Below, one piece after another: positions 1 through 8,495 of a stretch of DNA of 64,000 nt (positions within the stretch are counted from its first letter, which is position 1; every line of letters starts with the position of its first letter). The notes beneath the pieces were generated by a model. That model ran no database searches, was not told the DNA's origin, and worked only from the letters and a program-made list of their open reading frames with translations. The position numbers and the translations under genes are program-made. Origin of the DNA: Variovorax gossypii (GTDB lineage: Bacteria > Pseudomonadota > Gammaproteobacteria > Burkholderiales > Burkholderiaceae_C); assembly GCF_003965815.1 (NCBI RefSeq), contig NZ_RXOE01000006.1, positions 282,503-346,502 of the forward strand. The letters are read 5' to 3'.

Positions 1-1051
1 CGTTCTTGGCGAGCTCGGCCTCGCGACGGTCGCTGATGGCGATCTCGGTCGGGCACTTCATGTCGACGCCGCCGTCGTCGGTCGGGAAGGTGTGCGTGGG
101 CAGGTTCTCGACCGCGCCACCCGATTCGACGCCGCGGATGGAGGTGCACCAGCCGTACTGCTTGAACGAGCGGTTGATGTTCACGCCCATCGCATAGGCC
201 GAGTTGGCCCAGGTGTAGCGGTTGTGCGCCGCCGAGTCGGTTTCTTCCTCGAACTCGAATTCGTCGACCGGGTTGGTGCGGGCGCCGTAGGGCAGGCGCG
301 CCAGGAAGCGCGGCATGGCCAGGCCGATGTAGCGCGCGTCTTCCGAGTCGCGCAGCGAGCGCCATGCGGTGTGCTCGGTGTTCTGGAAGATCTTGGTCAG
401 GTCGCGCGGGTTGGAGAGCTCCTGCCACGAGTCCATCTGCATCACCGTGGGCGACGCGCCCGCGATGAAGGGACAGTGCGCGGCCGCGGCGATCTTGGCC
501 ATCTCGCCGAGCATCTCGACGTCGGGCGGGCTGTGGTCGAAGTGGAAGTCGCCGATCAGCGCGCCGAAAGGCTCGCCGCCGAACTGGCCGTACTCGGCTT
601 CGTAGATTTTCTTGAACAGCGGGCTCTGGTCCCAGCCGATGCCCTTGTGGCGCTTGAGCGAGCGCGCGATCTCGCGCTTCGATGCGCACATCACGCGGAT
701 CTTGAGCTGCTCGTCGGTCTCGGTGTTGTTCACGAGATAGTGCAGGCCGCGCCATGCGCCTTCGAGCTGCTGGAAGTCCTCGTGGTGCAGGATCTGGTTG
801 ATCTGCTCGGAGAGCTTGCGGTCGATCTCGGTGATGATGGCCTGCACCGTGCGGTAGGCATCGTTGGAGACGGTGACGGTGCTTTCAAGCGCCTGCACGG
901 CCAGCGTCTTGACGGCGTTCTCCACCGCCTCGCGGGCCTGGTCGGTCTTGGGCTTGAACTCGCGCTGCAGCAGGTTCGAGAACTCGTTCGGCTCCAGCGT
1001 CTCGACGGAAGCCGGCGCGCGCGCGGTGGTCTGTTTGGGGGCGGTGCTCAT
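1..1051 (-). CDS. tssC: Type VI secretion contractile sheath large subunit TssC, cut by window edge
   Basis: Only the N-terminal 350 residues are present; the gene runs off the left edge (family members are about 500 residues). TssC (VipB/EvpB) pairs with TssB to build the cytoplasmic sheath that contracts and pushes the Hcp tube out of the cell. The family is recognised from the VNNTETDEQLKIRVM stretch, the ALIGDFHFDH stretch and the FLARLPYG segment, all in the expected order, followed by WANSAYAMG. The ATG at 1051 is 30 bases downstream of the tssB stop, so the two sheath genes are probably translated together. Nothing abnormal is visible in the part present. The rest of the secretion cluster presumably lies to the left. 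Confidence 0.95.
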   Translation of the reverse strand, partial: MSTAPKQTTARAPASVETLEPNEFSNLLQREFKPKTDQAREAVENAVKTLAVQALESTVTVSNDAYRTVQAIITEIDRKLSEQINQILHHEDFQQLEGAWRGLHYLVNNTETDEQLKIRVMCASKREIARSLKRHKGIGWDQSPLFKKIYEAEYGQFGGEPFGALIGDFHFDHSPPDVEMLGEMAKIAAAAHCPFIAGASPTVMQMDSWQELSNPRDLTKIFQNTEHTAWRSLRDSEDARYIGLAMPRFLARLPYGARTNPVDEFEFEEETDSAAHNRYTWANSAYAMGVNINRSFKQYGWCTSIRGVESGGAVENLPTHTFPTDDGGVDMKCPTEIAISDRREAELAKN

Positions 1052-1081
1052 GATGGTGGCGGTCCTTGCTGCTGCTCGCGC

Positions 1082-1651
1082 TTACTCGGAAGAGGTGCCG
1101 GGATTGCCGGCCTTTTCGTTCGCGGCTTCCACCGCCTTGGCAACGGCCGGGTTGGGCGCCGATGCCAGCGACTTCAGGAGCCCGGGGTTCTGCAGGGCCT
1201 GGGCGATCAGCTGTTCCGCGCCGTTCTTGCCGTCCATGTACGAAAGCAGGTTCGCCAGCTCGGTGCGCGCCTCGAGCAGCTGCTGCAGCGCGCCGACCTG
1301 GCGGGCGATGCGTGCGGGCGAGAAGTCGTCCATGCTGTCGAAGGTGATGTCGACGTTCATCTGGCCTTCGCCGGTGAGCGTGTTGGGCACCTGGAAGGCG
1401 ACGCGCGGCTTGATGGACTTCATGCGGTCGTCGAAGTTGTCGATGTCCACCGCCATGAACTCGCGCTCGGCGATGTCGGGCATCGGATCGACCTGCTTGC
1501 CCGCGAGATCGGCGATGACGCCCATCACGAAGGGCAGCTGGATCTTGCGCTCGCTGCCGTAGATCTCCACGTCGTACTCGATCTGCACGCGCGGCGCGCG
1601 GTTGCGCGCAATGAACTTCTGACCACTGTTTCTGACACGGTTGTCTGCCAT
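1082..1651 (-). CDS. tssB: Type VI secretion contractile sheath small subunit TssB
   Basis: TssB (VipA) is 189 residues, the usual length. It interlocks with TssC to form the contractile sheath. Recognisable features are the RAPRVQIEYDVE start, the KIQLPFVMGVIADLAG segment and the central FDDRMKSIKPRVAFQVPN region, with a helical C-terminal half ending in an Ala-rich tail. It starts with an ATG at 1651, 70 bases after the tssA stop, and is followed by tssC after 30 bases. The order tssA-tssB-tssC on one strand is common in proteobacterial clusters. Identification is secure. Confidence 0.96.
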   Translation of the reverse strand: MADNRVRNSGQKFIARNRAPRVQIEYDVEIYGSERKIQLPFVMGVIADLAGKQVDPMPDIAEREFMAVDIDNFDDRMKSIKPRVAFQVPNTLTGEGQMNVDITFDSMDDFSPARIARQVGALQQLLEARTELANLLSYMDGKNGAEQLIAQALQNPGLLKSLASAPNPAVAKAVEAANEKAGNPGTSSE

Positions 1652-1721
1652 AAGCTTCCTCTTGAATCTGTAATGCGTGCGGGTGCGAACCCGTCAGCCT
1701 GCGTGCGCGTTGTCGTTCGTG

Positions 1722-2828
1722 TTATTCGGCCTGGCTTCCGCCGTTCAACGGCCGTCCTGCAAGACTTTCTATCTTCTGCAAACCCTCGGGCACGAGCTCT
1801 TCGATGATCTGGAAGAAGTTCAGGTCCAGCAGCCGCTGCGCCCTGCGGATGAGCATGGGTGCCGGATGGCTGGGCTCCGTTCGTTCCATGAACTGGCAAG
1901 CCTTTTCGAGCAACACCTGCACATCTTCACGGCTCGATATTTCAATATCCTTAATGAGCACCGGACGTAGGCCCGCACCGCCATTTGCGGCCTTTGCTGC
2001 CCCCGAAGCCGCACCGTTCGCAACCGCTGCGGCGACGTCGATCCCTTGCGCGCCGTCTCCCGGGTGGGCCTCACCGGGTACTGCCTCTTCCGCCTGTACC
2101 TGCTCCGGCAGCAGTTGGGCCACGGTTCGCAGCGAGCGCTCGAGCCGCGAGAAGTCGGGCGCCCAGCTCTGGCCGAGCGCGCGTTCGCAGGTCTCGCGGA
2201 TGCGCTGCAGCAAGTCGAGTGCCGCGCGCAACGCCACTACCGGAGGCGCCGCCTTTTCCTGTGCGCGCCGCACCGTGTCCTTCAGCCGGCCGATGCCGCC
2301 CGGGTAATCGATCTGATGGTCGGTCTTGCTCGAATCGAGCAAGGCCTCGACCTGTCGCAGGCTCATCGATGCGCCGCCGTCGTCGACCAGCCGTGCATCG
2401 CGCACGCTGCGTCCGAGTCCCTCGGCTTCGGCCAGCGCGGCCAGCGCATTCATGCGCGGCAGCGGGTCCTCGAAGTCGCCATCGACGACGCGCGGATGCA
2501 CGTCGTTCCAGAATTTCTGCAGCACCACGTCGACGAGTTGAAGTCCTTCGACATAGCCTGGCAAGCCACGGTTCTCGGTCCATGCCAGCGTGAGCGGCAC
2601 CAGCACTCGCAGGTCGCGCGTGCGCATGCACAACTGCTTCGCGATGCGCTCGACGCGAGCCCAATCGGGCGGCTCGGCGGGAATGATCGTTGAGCCGAAT
2701 TGCTGCTCGCGCTTGCCCGCCGTAGCCTGATGCAACGCCATGAAATCGGGGTCGTATTCCAGGTCTTCACCGCAAGGCAGCGGGCCCTCTACAGGCACCT
2801 GCAATAGATCGATCTCGCTTTGCGCCAA
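1722..2828 (-). CDS. tssA: Type VI secretion baseplate/cap protein TssA, TTG start
   Basis: This 368-residue protein carries the ImpA_N region of TssA at its N terminus (PCGEDLEYDPDF near residue 18, then PPDWARVERIA). TssA family proteins coordinate baseplate assembly and sheath polymerisation. The middle (about residues 250-285) is Ala/Gly-rich linker; the C-terminal part (SREDVQVLLEKACQFMERTE, then RRAQRLLDLNFFQI) is typical of short TssA proteins. The start is TTG at 2828: an in-frame stop lies six codons upstream, no ATG or GTG occurs between them, and the next ATG would delete the conserved N terminus. It is the first visible gene of the operon; its promoter should lie in 2829-2979. Confidence 0.93.
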   Translation of the reverse strand: MAQSEIDLLQVPVEGPLPCGEDLEYDPDFMALHQATAGKREQQFGSTIIPAEPPDWARVERIAKQLCMRTRDLRVLVPLTLAWTENRGLPGYVEGLQLVDVVLQKFWNDVHPRVVDGDFEDPLPRMNALAALAEAEGLGRSVRDARLVDDGGASMSLRQVEALLDSSKTDHQIDYPGGIGRLKDTVRRAQEKAAPPVVALRAALDLLQRIRETCERALGQSWAPDFSRLERSLRTVAQLLPEQVQAEEAVPGEAHPGDGAQGIDVAAAVANGAASGAAKAANGGAGLRPVLIKDIEISSREDVQVLLEKACQFMERTEPSHPAPMLIRRAQRLLDLNFFQIIEELVPEGLQKIESLAGRPLNGGSQAE

Positions 2829-2979
2829 CCTCTGCTCCCTCGTTCAACCGTTACTTGATAGCACTAATCTTGAGGGGAACAAGTGGCGCGGTCAACAGCA
2901 ACAAATTGCTACGGAACGCGAATGAATCACTAAGGAGTACAGCTCCTTTTGAAACTCAAACGGAACGACTACATGCTGA

Positions 2980-4161
2980 TCACAGCAATCCGCGCGCAGC
3001 CAAATTGCGCATCAACGCACTGATACCAAAAGTCCACATCGGCGCCTTGTCCGCGTGCACCACGCGATTGACCAGTGCGCCGAGTTCCGGTGCGGCAATG
3101 CGCACTCGGTCACCCACGACGTGGGTGAATCCTTGCCCAGGCCCGTGACGGTCTTGTGTCGGAGCGAACATCGTTCCCAGAAACAACATGAAGCCATCGG
3201 GATAAGCGTGATTTATTCCTATGGTTTGCGACACGAGGTCGAGCGGATCGCGGCTGATCTTCGATAGCGAGCTCGATCCCTCAAGCACGAAGCCTTCCGG
3301 CCCCGTCACTTCCAGTGCAACGGTGATGCGGCGCACGTCCGCGATGCCGAAGTGCTCATCGAACAAGCGTATGAAAGGGCCGATCGCGCAGGAGGCGTTG
3401 TTGTCCTTCGCCTTGCCCAGCAGCAGCGCGCTGCGGCCTTCGAAGTCGCGCAGGTTGACGTCGTTGCCCAGCGCGGCGCCGAGGGTTTTGCCGCGGCTGT
3501 TCACGGCGAGCACGACCTCGGGTTCGGGGTTGTTCCACACGGAGCCCGAATGGATGCCCACGTCCGCGCCCGTGCCCACGGCGGAGAGCACCGGTGCCTT
3601 GGTGAAGATCTCGGCATCGGGGCCGATGCCGACTTCGAGGTACTGCGACCAGGCACCTTGCGCAATCAACACTTCCTTGACCTTCATTGCCTCGGGCGAT
3701 CCAGGCACGATGTCCGCGAGGTTGTCGCCGAGCACGCTGCCGATGGCTGCGCGCGTGGCCTCCGCCTTCGACGCATCGCCGCGCGCCTGTTCCTCGATCA
3801 CGCGTTCGAGCAGGCTCGCAACAAATGTGACCCCGCTGGCCTTGACGGCCTGCAGGTCGCATGGAGCGAGCAGCCAGGGCTTGCCGGTGTCGCGCGCGGT
3901 CTCGTCGCTGTTGGCAAGGGCTTCATCGAGCGCCGCGATGCGCGGTGCACCCTGCAACGCGCGGCGAACGGCCTGTGCAGGCGCTTCCTTGCCTTCGAGC
4001 AGATCGCTCATGGTCGGTGCGAGCTTCGACAGATCGTGCAGGCCACCTTCGTGAACGGCCACCAGCACGGGGCCGACGCCGGGCTGCCAGAGGCGTCCGA
4101 CGAGGGTGGCGCGTTCGGCGTCGCGGGGCAGGCTGGAAGAGATGGAAAGATCGAGCGGCAT
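2980..4161 (-). CDS. Fumarylacetoacetate hydrolase family protein (AraD1-like)
   Basis: A 393-residue member of the fumarylacetoacetase superfamily, whose members hydrolyse or dehydrate 2-keto acids using a divalent metal. The C-terminal catalytic half shows the metal-binding pattern NNPEPEVVLAVNSRG (the acidic E-x-E) and the VGDRVRIAAPELGALVNRV closing motif. The length and the N-terminal LVGRLWQPGVGPVLVAV resemble the roughly 390-residue group often annotated as 2-keto-3-deoxy-arabonate dehydratase-like. The exact substrate cannot be read from sequence. It lies 90 bases beyond the nicB-like stop on the same strand, so it may be the last gene of the nicotinate operon and act on an open-chain product, or it may be independent. 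The ATG at 4161 is the only good start. Confidence 0.8.
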   Translation of the reverse strand: MPLDLSISSSLPRDAERATLVGRLWQPGVGPVLVAVHEGGLHDLSKLAPTMSDLLEGKEAPAQAVRRALQGAPRIAALDEALANSDETARDTGKPWLLAPCDLQAVKASGVTFVASLLERVIEEQARGDASKAEATRAAIGSVLGDNLADIVPGSPEAMKVKEVLIAQGAWSQYLEVGIGPDAEIFTKAPVLSAVGTGADVGIHSGSVWNNPEPEVVLAVNSRGKTLGAALGNDVNLRDFEGRSALLLGKAKDNNASCAIGPFIRLFDEHFGIADVRRITVALEVTGPEGFVLEGSSSLSKISRDPLDLVSQTIGINHAYPDGFMLFLGTMFAPTQDRHGPGQGFTHVVGDRVRIAAPELGALVNRVVHADKAPMWTFGISALMRNLAARGLL

Positions 4162-4251
4162 GGCGTGGTGTCTCCGTGGATGGGTGTGCGCTACGTCGCA
4201 TCGTAGCGGCGCACACTGGAGACGGCGCGACCTGCTCTTCTCTTTCCGGGT

Positions 4252-7200
4252 TCAGTGCCCCGGCGTTGCGCGCACGCGCGCCACCTCGGCGGGCAGGTCG
4301 GTCCACGCCGGCTCCTGCGGCGCGAAGCGCGCGCGCATGTAGCCGGCGAGTTCGGCGATCTGCCTGTCGTCGAGCACCTCGCGGAAGCCGGGCATGAAGC
4401 CGATGTCGCGGCTCGCGGGTTCGCGCACGCCGTCGAGGATGGTGCGCAGCAGGTTGTCGGGTCGCGCGCTGGTGAGATTGCTGTTGAGCGCGAGCGGCGT
4501 GTTCACGCCGAGCAGCGTGGGGCCGTTGCCGTCGTGATGGCACGAAGCGCATGCGCTGTCGAACATGCGCTGTGCGGGGCCGAGCAACTGCCCCTGCGTG
4601 CGCGCGGCGTTGTCGACCACCTGCTGCGCAACGACTGCTGGCTGCGTGGCAGGTGCGGGATTGAACGAGCCGAGATAAGTGGCCATCGCGCGGATGTCTT
4701 CATCGGGCACCTGCGCGAGTTCGCGCACCACCTCGGCCATCGGCCCTCCGGCGATGCCGTGGCGTTGCGTGTGGCCGTTGCGCAGATAGCGGTAGAGCTC
4801 GTCGGCGTCCCATGGCACCGCCGACTTCGACGACAGCTGCGTGAGCGCCGGAGCTTCCCAGCCGTCGACCATCGCGCCCGAGAGGAAGGCACTGCCGCCC
4901 TGCTCCGCACCCAGCGCGTTGCGCGGCGTGTGGCAGGCACCGCAGTGGCCCAGTCCGTTGACGAGGTACGCGCCGCGATTCCACTCCGCGCTCTGCGTGG
5001 CCACGGGCTGCATCGGCGCCGGATCGTGGAAGAGCGCATTCCATCCGGCCATCAGCGGCCGGATGCTGAACGGGAACTTGAGCTCGGACTTCGGCGTCTC
5101 CGCGCGCACGGCAGGCAGCGACATGAAGTACGCGTACAGCGCCTGCAGGTCGTCGTCGCTGGTCTTCGCGAAGGCGGTGTAGGGGAATGCGGGATACAGG
5201 TAGTGGCCATCGCGCGAGACGCCCTCGCGCATCGCGCGCTGGAAGGCGCTGAAGGACCAGCGGCCGAGGCCCGTCTCCGGGTCGGGCGTGAGATTGGTGG
5301 TGTAGAGCGTGCCGAAGGGCGTGTCCATCGCACGGCCTCCCGCATTGGCTGTACCGCCGGCGGCCGTATGGCACACGGCGCAGTCGCCGACCGCGGCGAG
5401 CACCCGGCCGCGCTCGATGGTGGCCTGGCTGTAGACCGGCGCGGTGAGCGACACGGGCGCGATGGCGGAACGCCAGCCGAGCAGGCCTGCGATGACGCCG
5501 ATGCCTCCGACGACCAGCGCTGCACCGGTAGCCCAGAGGCCCTTTCGGCGCGGCCACACGGCATCGACGCCTTCAGCCGCACGAGGAGCCTGAGGCTGGG
5601 GCGCTGCTGCATCACCGTTCGCGTGTCGCGCGCCCTCGCCCGGGGGCGGAGGAAGCGAACCGCGGTTCAGCTCCGCCAGCACCGTCTCCGGCGTGAAAGG
5701 CGGCGAGCGGAACCGCACGCCGGTCGCATCGAAGATCGCATTCGCGATCGCCGCAGTGCCCGGCACCGACGACGACTCGCCCGCGCCCAGCGAAGGCTCG
5801 CCGGGGCGCGGCATGTGCATCACCTCGATCACCGGCACTTCGCGGAAGTTGATGATCGGGTAGCTGCCCCACTCGCGGCTCGCGACCACGCCGGAAGGCA
5901 GCACGCCCGGCAGCCGAGCGCCGGTCGCCGTGCCTTCCTGTTGCTGCTGTTGTTGAGGCGCGAACTGCACCCGCTCCTTCAGCGCCCGGCTCGTGGTCTG
6001 GATCACGTTGCCGTGCACCTGATGCTCGACGCCCGCCGGGTTGATCATCAAGCCCGCGTCATGCCCCACCACCACGCGGCGCACGTGCACCTCGCCGGTC
6101 CTGCGATTGACCTCCACGTCGGCCACCCACGCGGCCCATGCCGCGCCGAAGCCCGGCCACTTGCTGTGGATGTAGCGCGCATAGGCGAAGCCCTGGCCGA
6201 AGAGGATGTCGCCGCCTTCGCCGAGCCCGCCGTCGGCGTTCTCCTGCGGCCCCGTGCGCATGCGCCAGCCGGCCTTCTGCGCGGTGGCCTGCACGAGTTC
6301 GACGGCGCGCGGGTCCTGCAGGTGCCGCAGCCTGAACTGCACCGGATCGACGCCCGCGGCCGTGGCCAGCTCGTCGATGTACGACTCGTGCGCGAACGAG
6401 CTCGGCAGCGCCGACACGCCGCGCAGCCACGAGGCGCGCACGATCGGCGCCATGTCGTTGACCTTCACGCGCAGGTTGTCGTAGCTGTAGGGCGGACGCG
6501 CGGTGCGGTCGCCCATCTCGAAGGCCTGCGCCACCGGCTCGATGGTGCGCGTGAGCAGCAGCGCGAGCGTGGGCGCGCCGTTCGACGGGTACGAGGTCTC
6601 GAAGTCGTAGGCGGCGACGCTGCCGTCGGCCATGAGGCCGCCGTCGATCTCCATGAGCTGCGCGGCGCCCTTGGGCTCCCACGCGTGTTCCTGCTCACGC
6701 GTGAGCTGCACGCGCACCGGTGCGCCCACCGCGCGTGCGAGCAGCGCCGCATCGGCGGCCACGTCGTCGGCGCCGTTGCGGCCATAGCAGCCCGCGGCCT
6801 CCATGCGGACCACGTCGACCTGCACGTCCTCCACGCCCATGAGCTTCGCGAGATCGGCGCGCAGCACGTGCGGGTTCTGCGAGCCGGCCCAGCAACGCAG
6901 CTGCATGCCGCTGCCGTCCGCCGGCCGCCATTCGGCCAGCGCGCACGAGGGCCCGATGGACGCATGCATCTGGTACGGCCACACGTAGGTGCGGTGCATG
7001 GGCTGCGCGGCCGATGCGATGGCTCCGTCGACATCGCCTTCGTCGACCAGCAGCCGCTGCGTCGAGGGGTTGTCGCGCAGGGCCTGGGCGAGGTCGCCCA
7101 GGTCGGGCATGCCGGGCCACGGCTTCCACTTCACGCGCAGCTCGCGCAGGGCCTGCTCGGCGTGTTCCTCGCGTTCGGCCACGATGCCGACGAAGTCGCG

Positions 7201-7998
7201 GATGACCACCACGGCGCGAATGCCGGGGATGTGCGCGATCGACGACTCGTCGACCGACTCCAGCGTGTTGCCGATGAAATCGCCGTGGTCCGCGCCCGCA
7301 TACGGCGGACGCACCACCCGGCCGTGCAGCATGCCGGGCACGCGCATGTCGTGCACGAACACGAGTTCGCCCGCCAGCTTGGCCGGGATGTCGACGCGCG
7401 CCTGCCGCGTGCCGACCACGCGATAGTCGGCCGGGTCCTTGGGCTTGGCCTGCGGGTCGAGGCGCAGCACGGTGCGCTGCCCGGCGACCAGCTCGGCATA
7501 TGCGATGTGGCGGTCCGGCGCCTCGGCGACGCGCACCACGCCGTTGCGCATCTGCAGCGCATCCGCGGCCACGCCGAGCCGTTCGGCCGCGCGCGCCAAC
7601 AGCCAGGCACGCGCTTGCGCCGCCGCAAGCCGCAACGGCTGTGCATGGATCTGGATCGACGCGCTGGCGATGGTCGCGCCCTGGTTGGGCGCGCGCGCCG
7701 TGTCGCCGAGCATCACGCGCACGCAGGGCATGCCGAGATCGAGCTCCTCGGCCACGATCTGCCCCAGCGCGGTCTGTATGCCGGTGCCGAGGTCGACGTG
7801 GCCGTTGAGCGCCGAGGCACTGCCGTCGTCCCAAACGGCGAGAAGGACTTCGTCGCCCTCGACCGGGTTGCCGGCCACGAACGCGGGCTGGCCCTTGGCG
7901 GGCGCCGGGGCCGGCGGCGTCTCGCGCACCACCAGCAACACGCCCTCGGCCGACAGGAACTCGGCGCGCGTGCGGGGAAGATCGGCGCGGCGCGTCAT
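4252..7998 (-). CDS. nicB: Nicotinate dehydrogenase-like large subunit: molybdopterin domain fused to tri-haem cytochrome c
   Basis: A 1,248-residue fusion. Residues about 10-790 form a xanthine dehydrogenase/isoquinoline oxidoreductase molybdopterin-binding region that closes with LGAGESSSVPGTAAIANAIF, the GxGE holding the catalytic Glu. A single hydrophobic helix follows (about 820-840, after WPRRKG), then three cytochrome c domains with CAVCH (about 872), CGACH (about 1016) and CASCH (about 1148). This is the layout known for Pseudomonas putida NicB, which hydroxylates nicotinate to 6-hydroxynicotinate and passes electrons to the respiratory chain. The positive charge before the helix suggests a cytoplasmic molybdenum site with periplasmic haems. 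The ATG at 7998 overlaps the upstream stop as ATGA. Another N-heterocycle or aldehyde is a possible substrate; the neighbours favour nicotinate. Confidence 0.85.
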   Translation of the reverse strand: MTRRADLPRTRAEFLSAEGVLLVVRETPPAPAPAKGQPAFVAGNPVEGDEVLLAVWDDGSASALNGHVDLGTGIQTALGQIVAEELDLGMPCVRVMLGDTARAPNQGATIASASIQIHAQPLRLAAAQARAWLLARAAERLGVAADALQMRNGVVRVAEAPDRHIAYAELVAGQRTVLRLDPQAKPKDPADYRVVGTRQARVDIPAKLAGELVFVHDMRVPGMLHGRVVRPPYAGADHGDFIGNTLESVDESSIAHIPGIRAVVVIRDFVGIVAEREEHAEQALRELRVKWKPWPGMPDLGDLAQALRDNPSTQRLLVDEGDVDGAIASAAQPMHRTYVWPYQMHASIGPSCALAEWRPADGSGMQLRCWAGSQNPHVLRADLAKLMGVEDVQVDVVRMEAAGCYGRNGADDVAADAALLARAVGAPVRVQLTREQEHAWEPKGAAQLMEIDGGLMADGSVAAYDFETSYPSNGAPTLALLLTRTIEPVAQAFEMGDRTARPPYSYDNLRVKVNDMAPIVRASWLRGVSALPSSFAHESYIDELATAAGVDPVQFRLRHLQDPRAVELVQATAQKAGWRMRTGPQENADGGLGEGGDILFGQGFAYARYIHSKWPGFGAAWAAWVADVEVNRRTGEVHVRRVVVGHDAGLMINPAGVEHQVHGNVIQTTSRALKERVQFAPQQQQQQEGTATGARLPGVLPSGVVASREWGSYPIINFREVPVIEVMHMPRPGEPSLGAGESSSVPGTAAIANAIFDATGVRFRSPPFTPETVLAELNRGSLPPPPGEGARHANGDAAAPQPQAPRAAEGVDAVWPRRKGLWATGAALVVGGIGVIAGLLGWRSAIAPVSLTAPVYSQATIERGRVLAAVGDCAVCHTAAGGTANAGGRAMDTPFGTLYTTNLTPDPETGLGRWSFSAFQRAMREGVSRDGHYLYPAFPYTAFAKTSDDDLQALYAYFMSLPAVRAETPKSELKFPFSIRPLMAGWNALFHDPAPMQPVATQSAEWNRGAYLVNGLGHCGACHTPRNALGAEQGGSAFLSGAMVDGWEAPALTQLSSKSAVPWDADELYRYLRNGHTQRHGIAGGPMAEVVRELAQVPDEDIRAMATYLGSFNPAPATQPAVVAQQVVDNAARTQGQLLGPAQRMFDSACASCHHDGNGPTLLGVNTPLALNSNLTSARPDNLLRTILDGVREPASRDIGFMPGFREVLDDRQIAELAGYMRARFAPQEPAWTDLPAEVARVRATPGH

Positions 7999-8495
7999 GC
8001 GGCCTGACGCGCGCGCATGCGCACCGCCGCGCGCTGCACCGCGTCCAGGATCTCGATGTGCGTGCCGCAGCGGCACAGGTTGCCCGAGAGCTCGCTACGG
8101 ATGCGCGCCTCGCTCGCCAGCGGGTCGCGCGCGAGCAGGGCCGCCGCCTGCATCACCATGCCGTTGAGGCAGTAGCCGCACTGCGCGGCCTGTGCTTCCT
8201 CGAAGGCGGCCTGCACCGGATGCCACTCCCCGCGCGAGCCCAGCCCTTCGAGCGTGGTGATGGCCCGCCCCGCCACGCCGCGCGCGGGAATCACGCACGA
8301 ACGCGCGGCCACGCCGTCGACATGCACGGTGCAGGCGCCGCACTGGCCCAGCCCGCAGCCGTACTTGGGGCCGTTCAACCCCAGGTCATTGCGCAGCAGG
8401 TGCAGCAGCGTCGCCTCGCGCGGCACGCCCTCGATCGACTTCGCCTGGCCGTTGACCAGCAGGTGCAGCGGCTCAGCGCCGCAACTGGCCGTCAC
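7995..8495 (-). CDS. nicA: Nicotinate dehydrogenase-like small subunit, 2x[2Fe-2S]
   Basis: A 166-residue iron-sulfur subunit of a molybdenum hydroxylase. A plant-type [2Fe-2S] site is formed by Cys47, Cys52, Cys55 and Cys67 (YGCGLGQCGAC), and a second by Cys106, Cys109, Cys141 and Cys143 (CGYCLNG, then NLCRCGTH). It relays electrons from the molybdenum site to the haem domains of its partner. In a NicAB-type complex this two-protein set needs no separate FAD subunit, and none is present here. The start is GTG at 8495, inside the last 23 bases of the upstream solute-binding gene; its stop forms an ATGA joint with the large-subunit gene. Such overlaps indicate coupled translation. Confidence 0.87.
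   Translation of the reverse strand: MTASCGAEPLHLLVNGQAKSIEGVPREATLLHLLRNDLGLNGPKYGCGLGQCGACTVHVDGVAARSCVIPARGVAGRAITTLEGLGSRGEWHPVQAAFEEAQAAQCGYCLNGMVMQAAALLARDPLASEARIRSELSGNLCRCGTHIEILDAVQRAAVRMRARQAA

Noticed and set aside
4255..8007. A 1,250-codon open frame on the plus strand opposite the nicB-like gene
   Set aside because: Its translation is Arg/Ala/His-rich without motifs, while the minus strand encodes a complete molybdenum/cytochrome protein. Such antisense frames are expected at this GC content.
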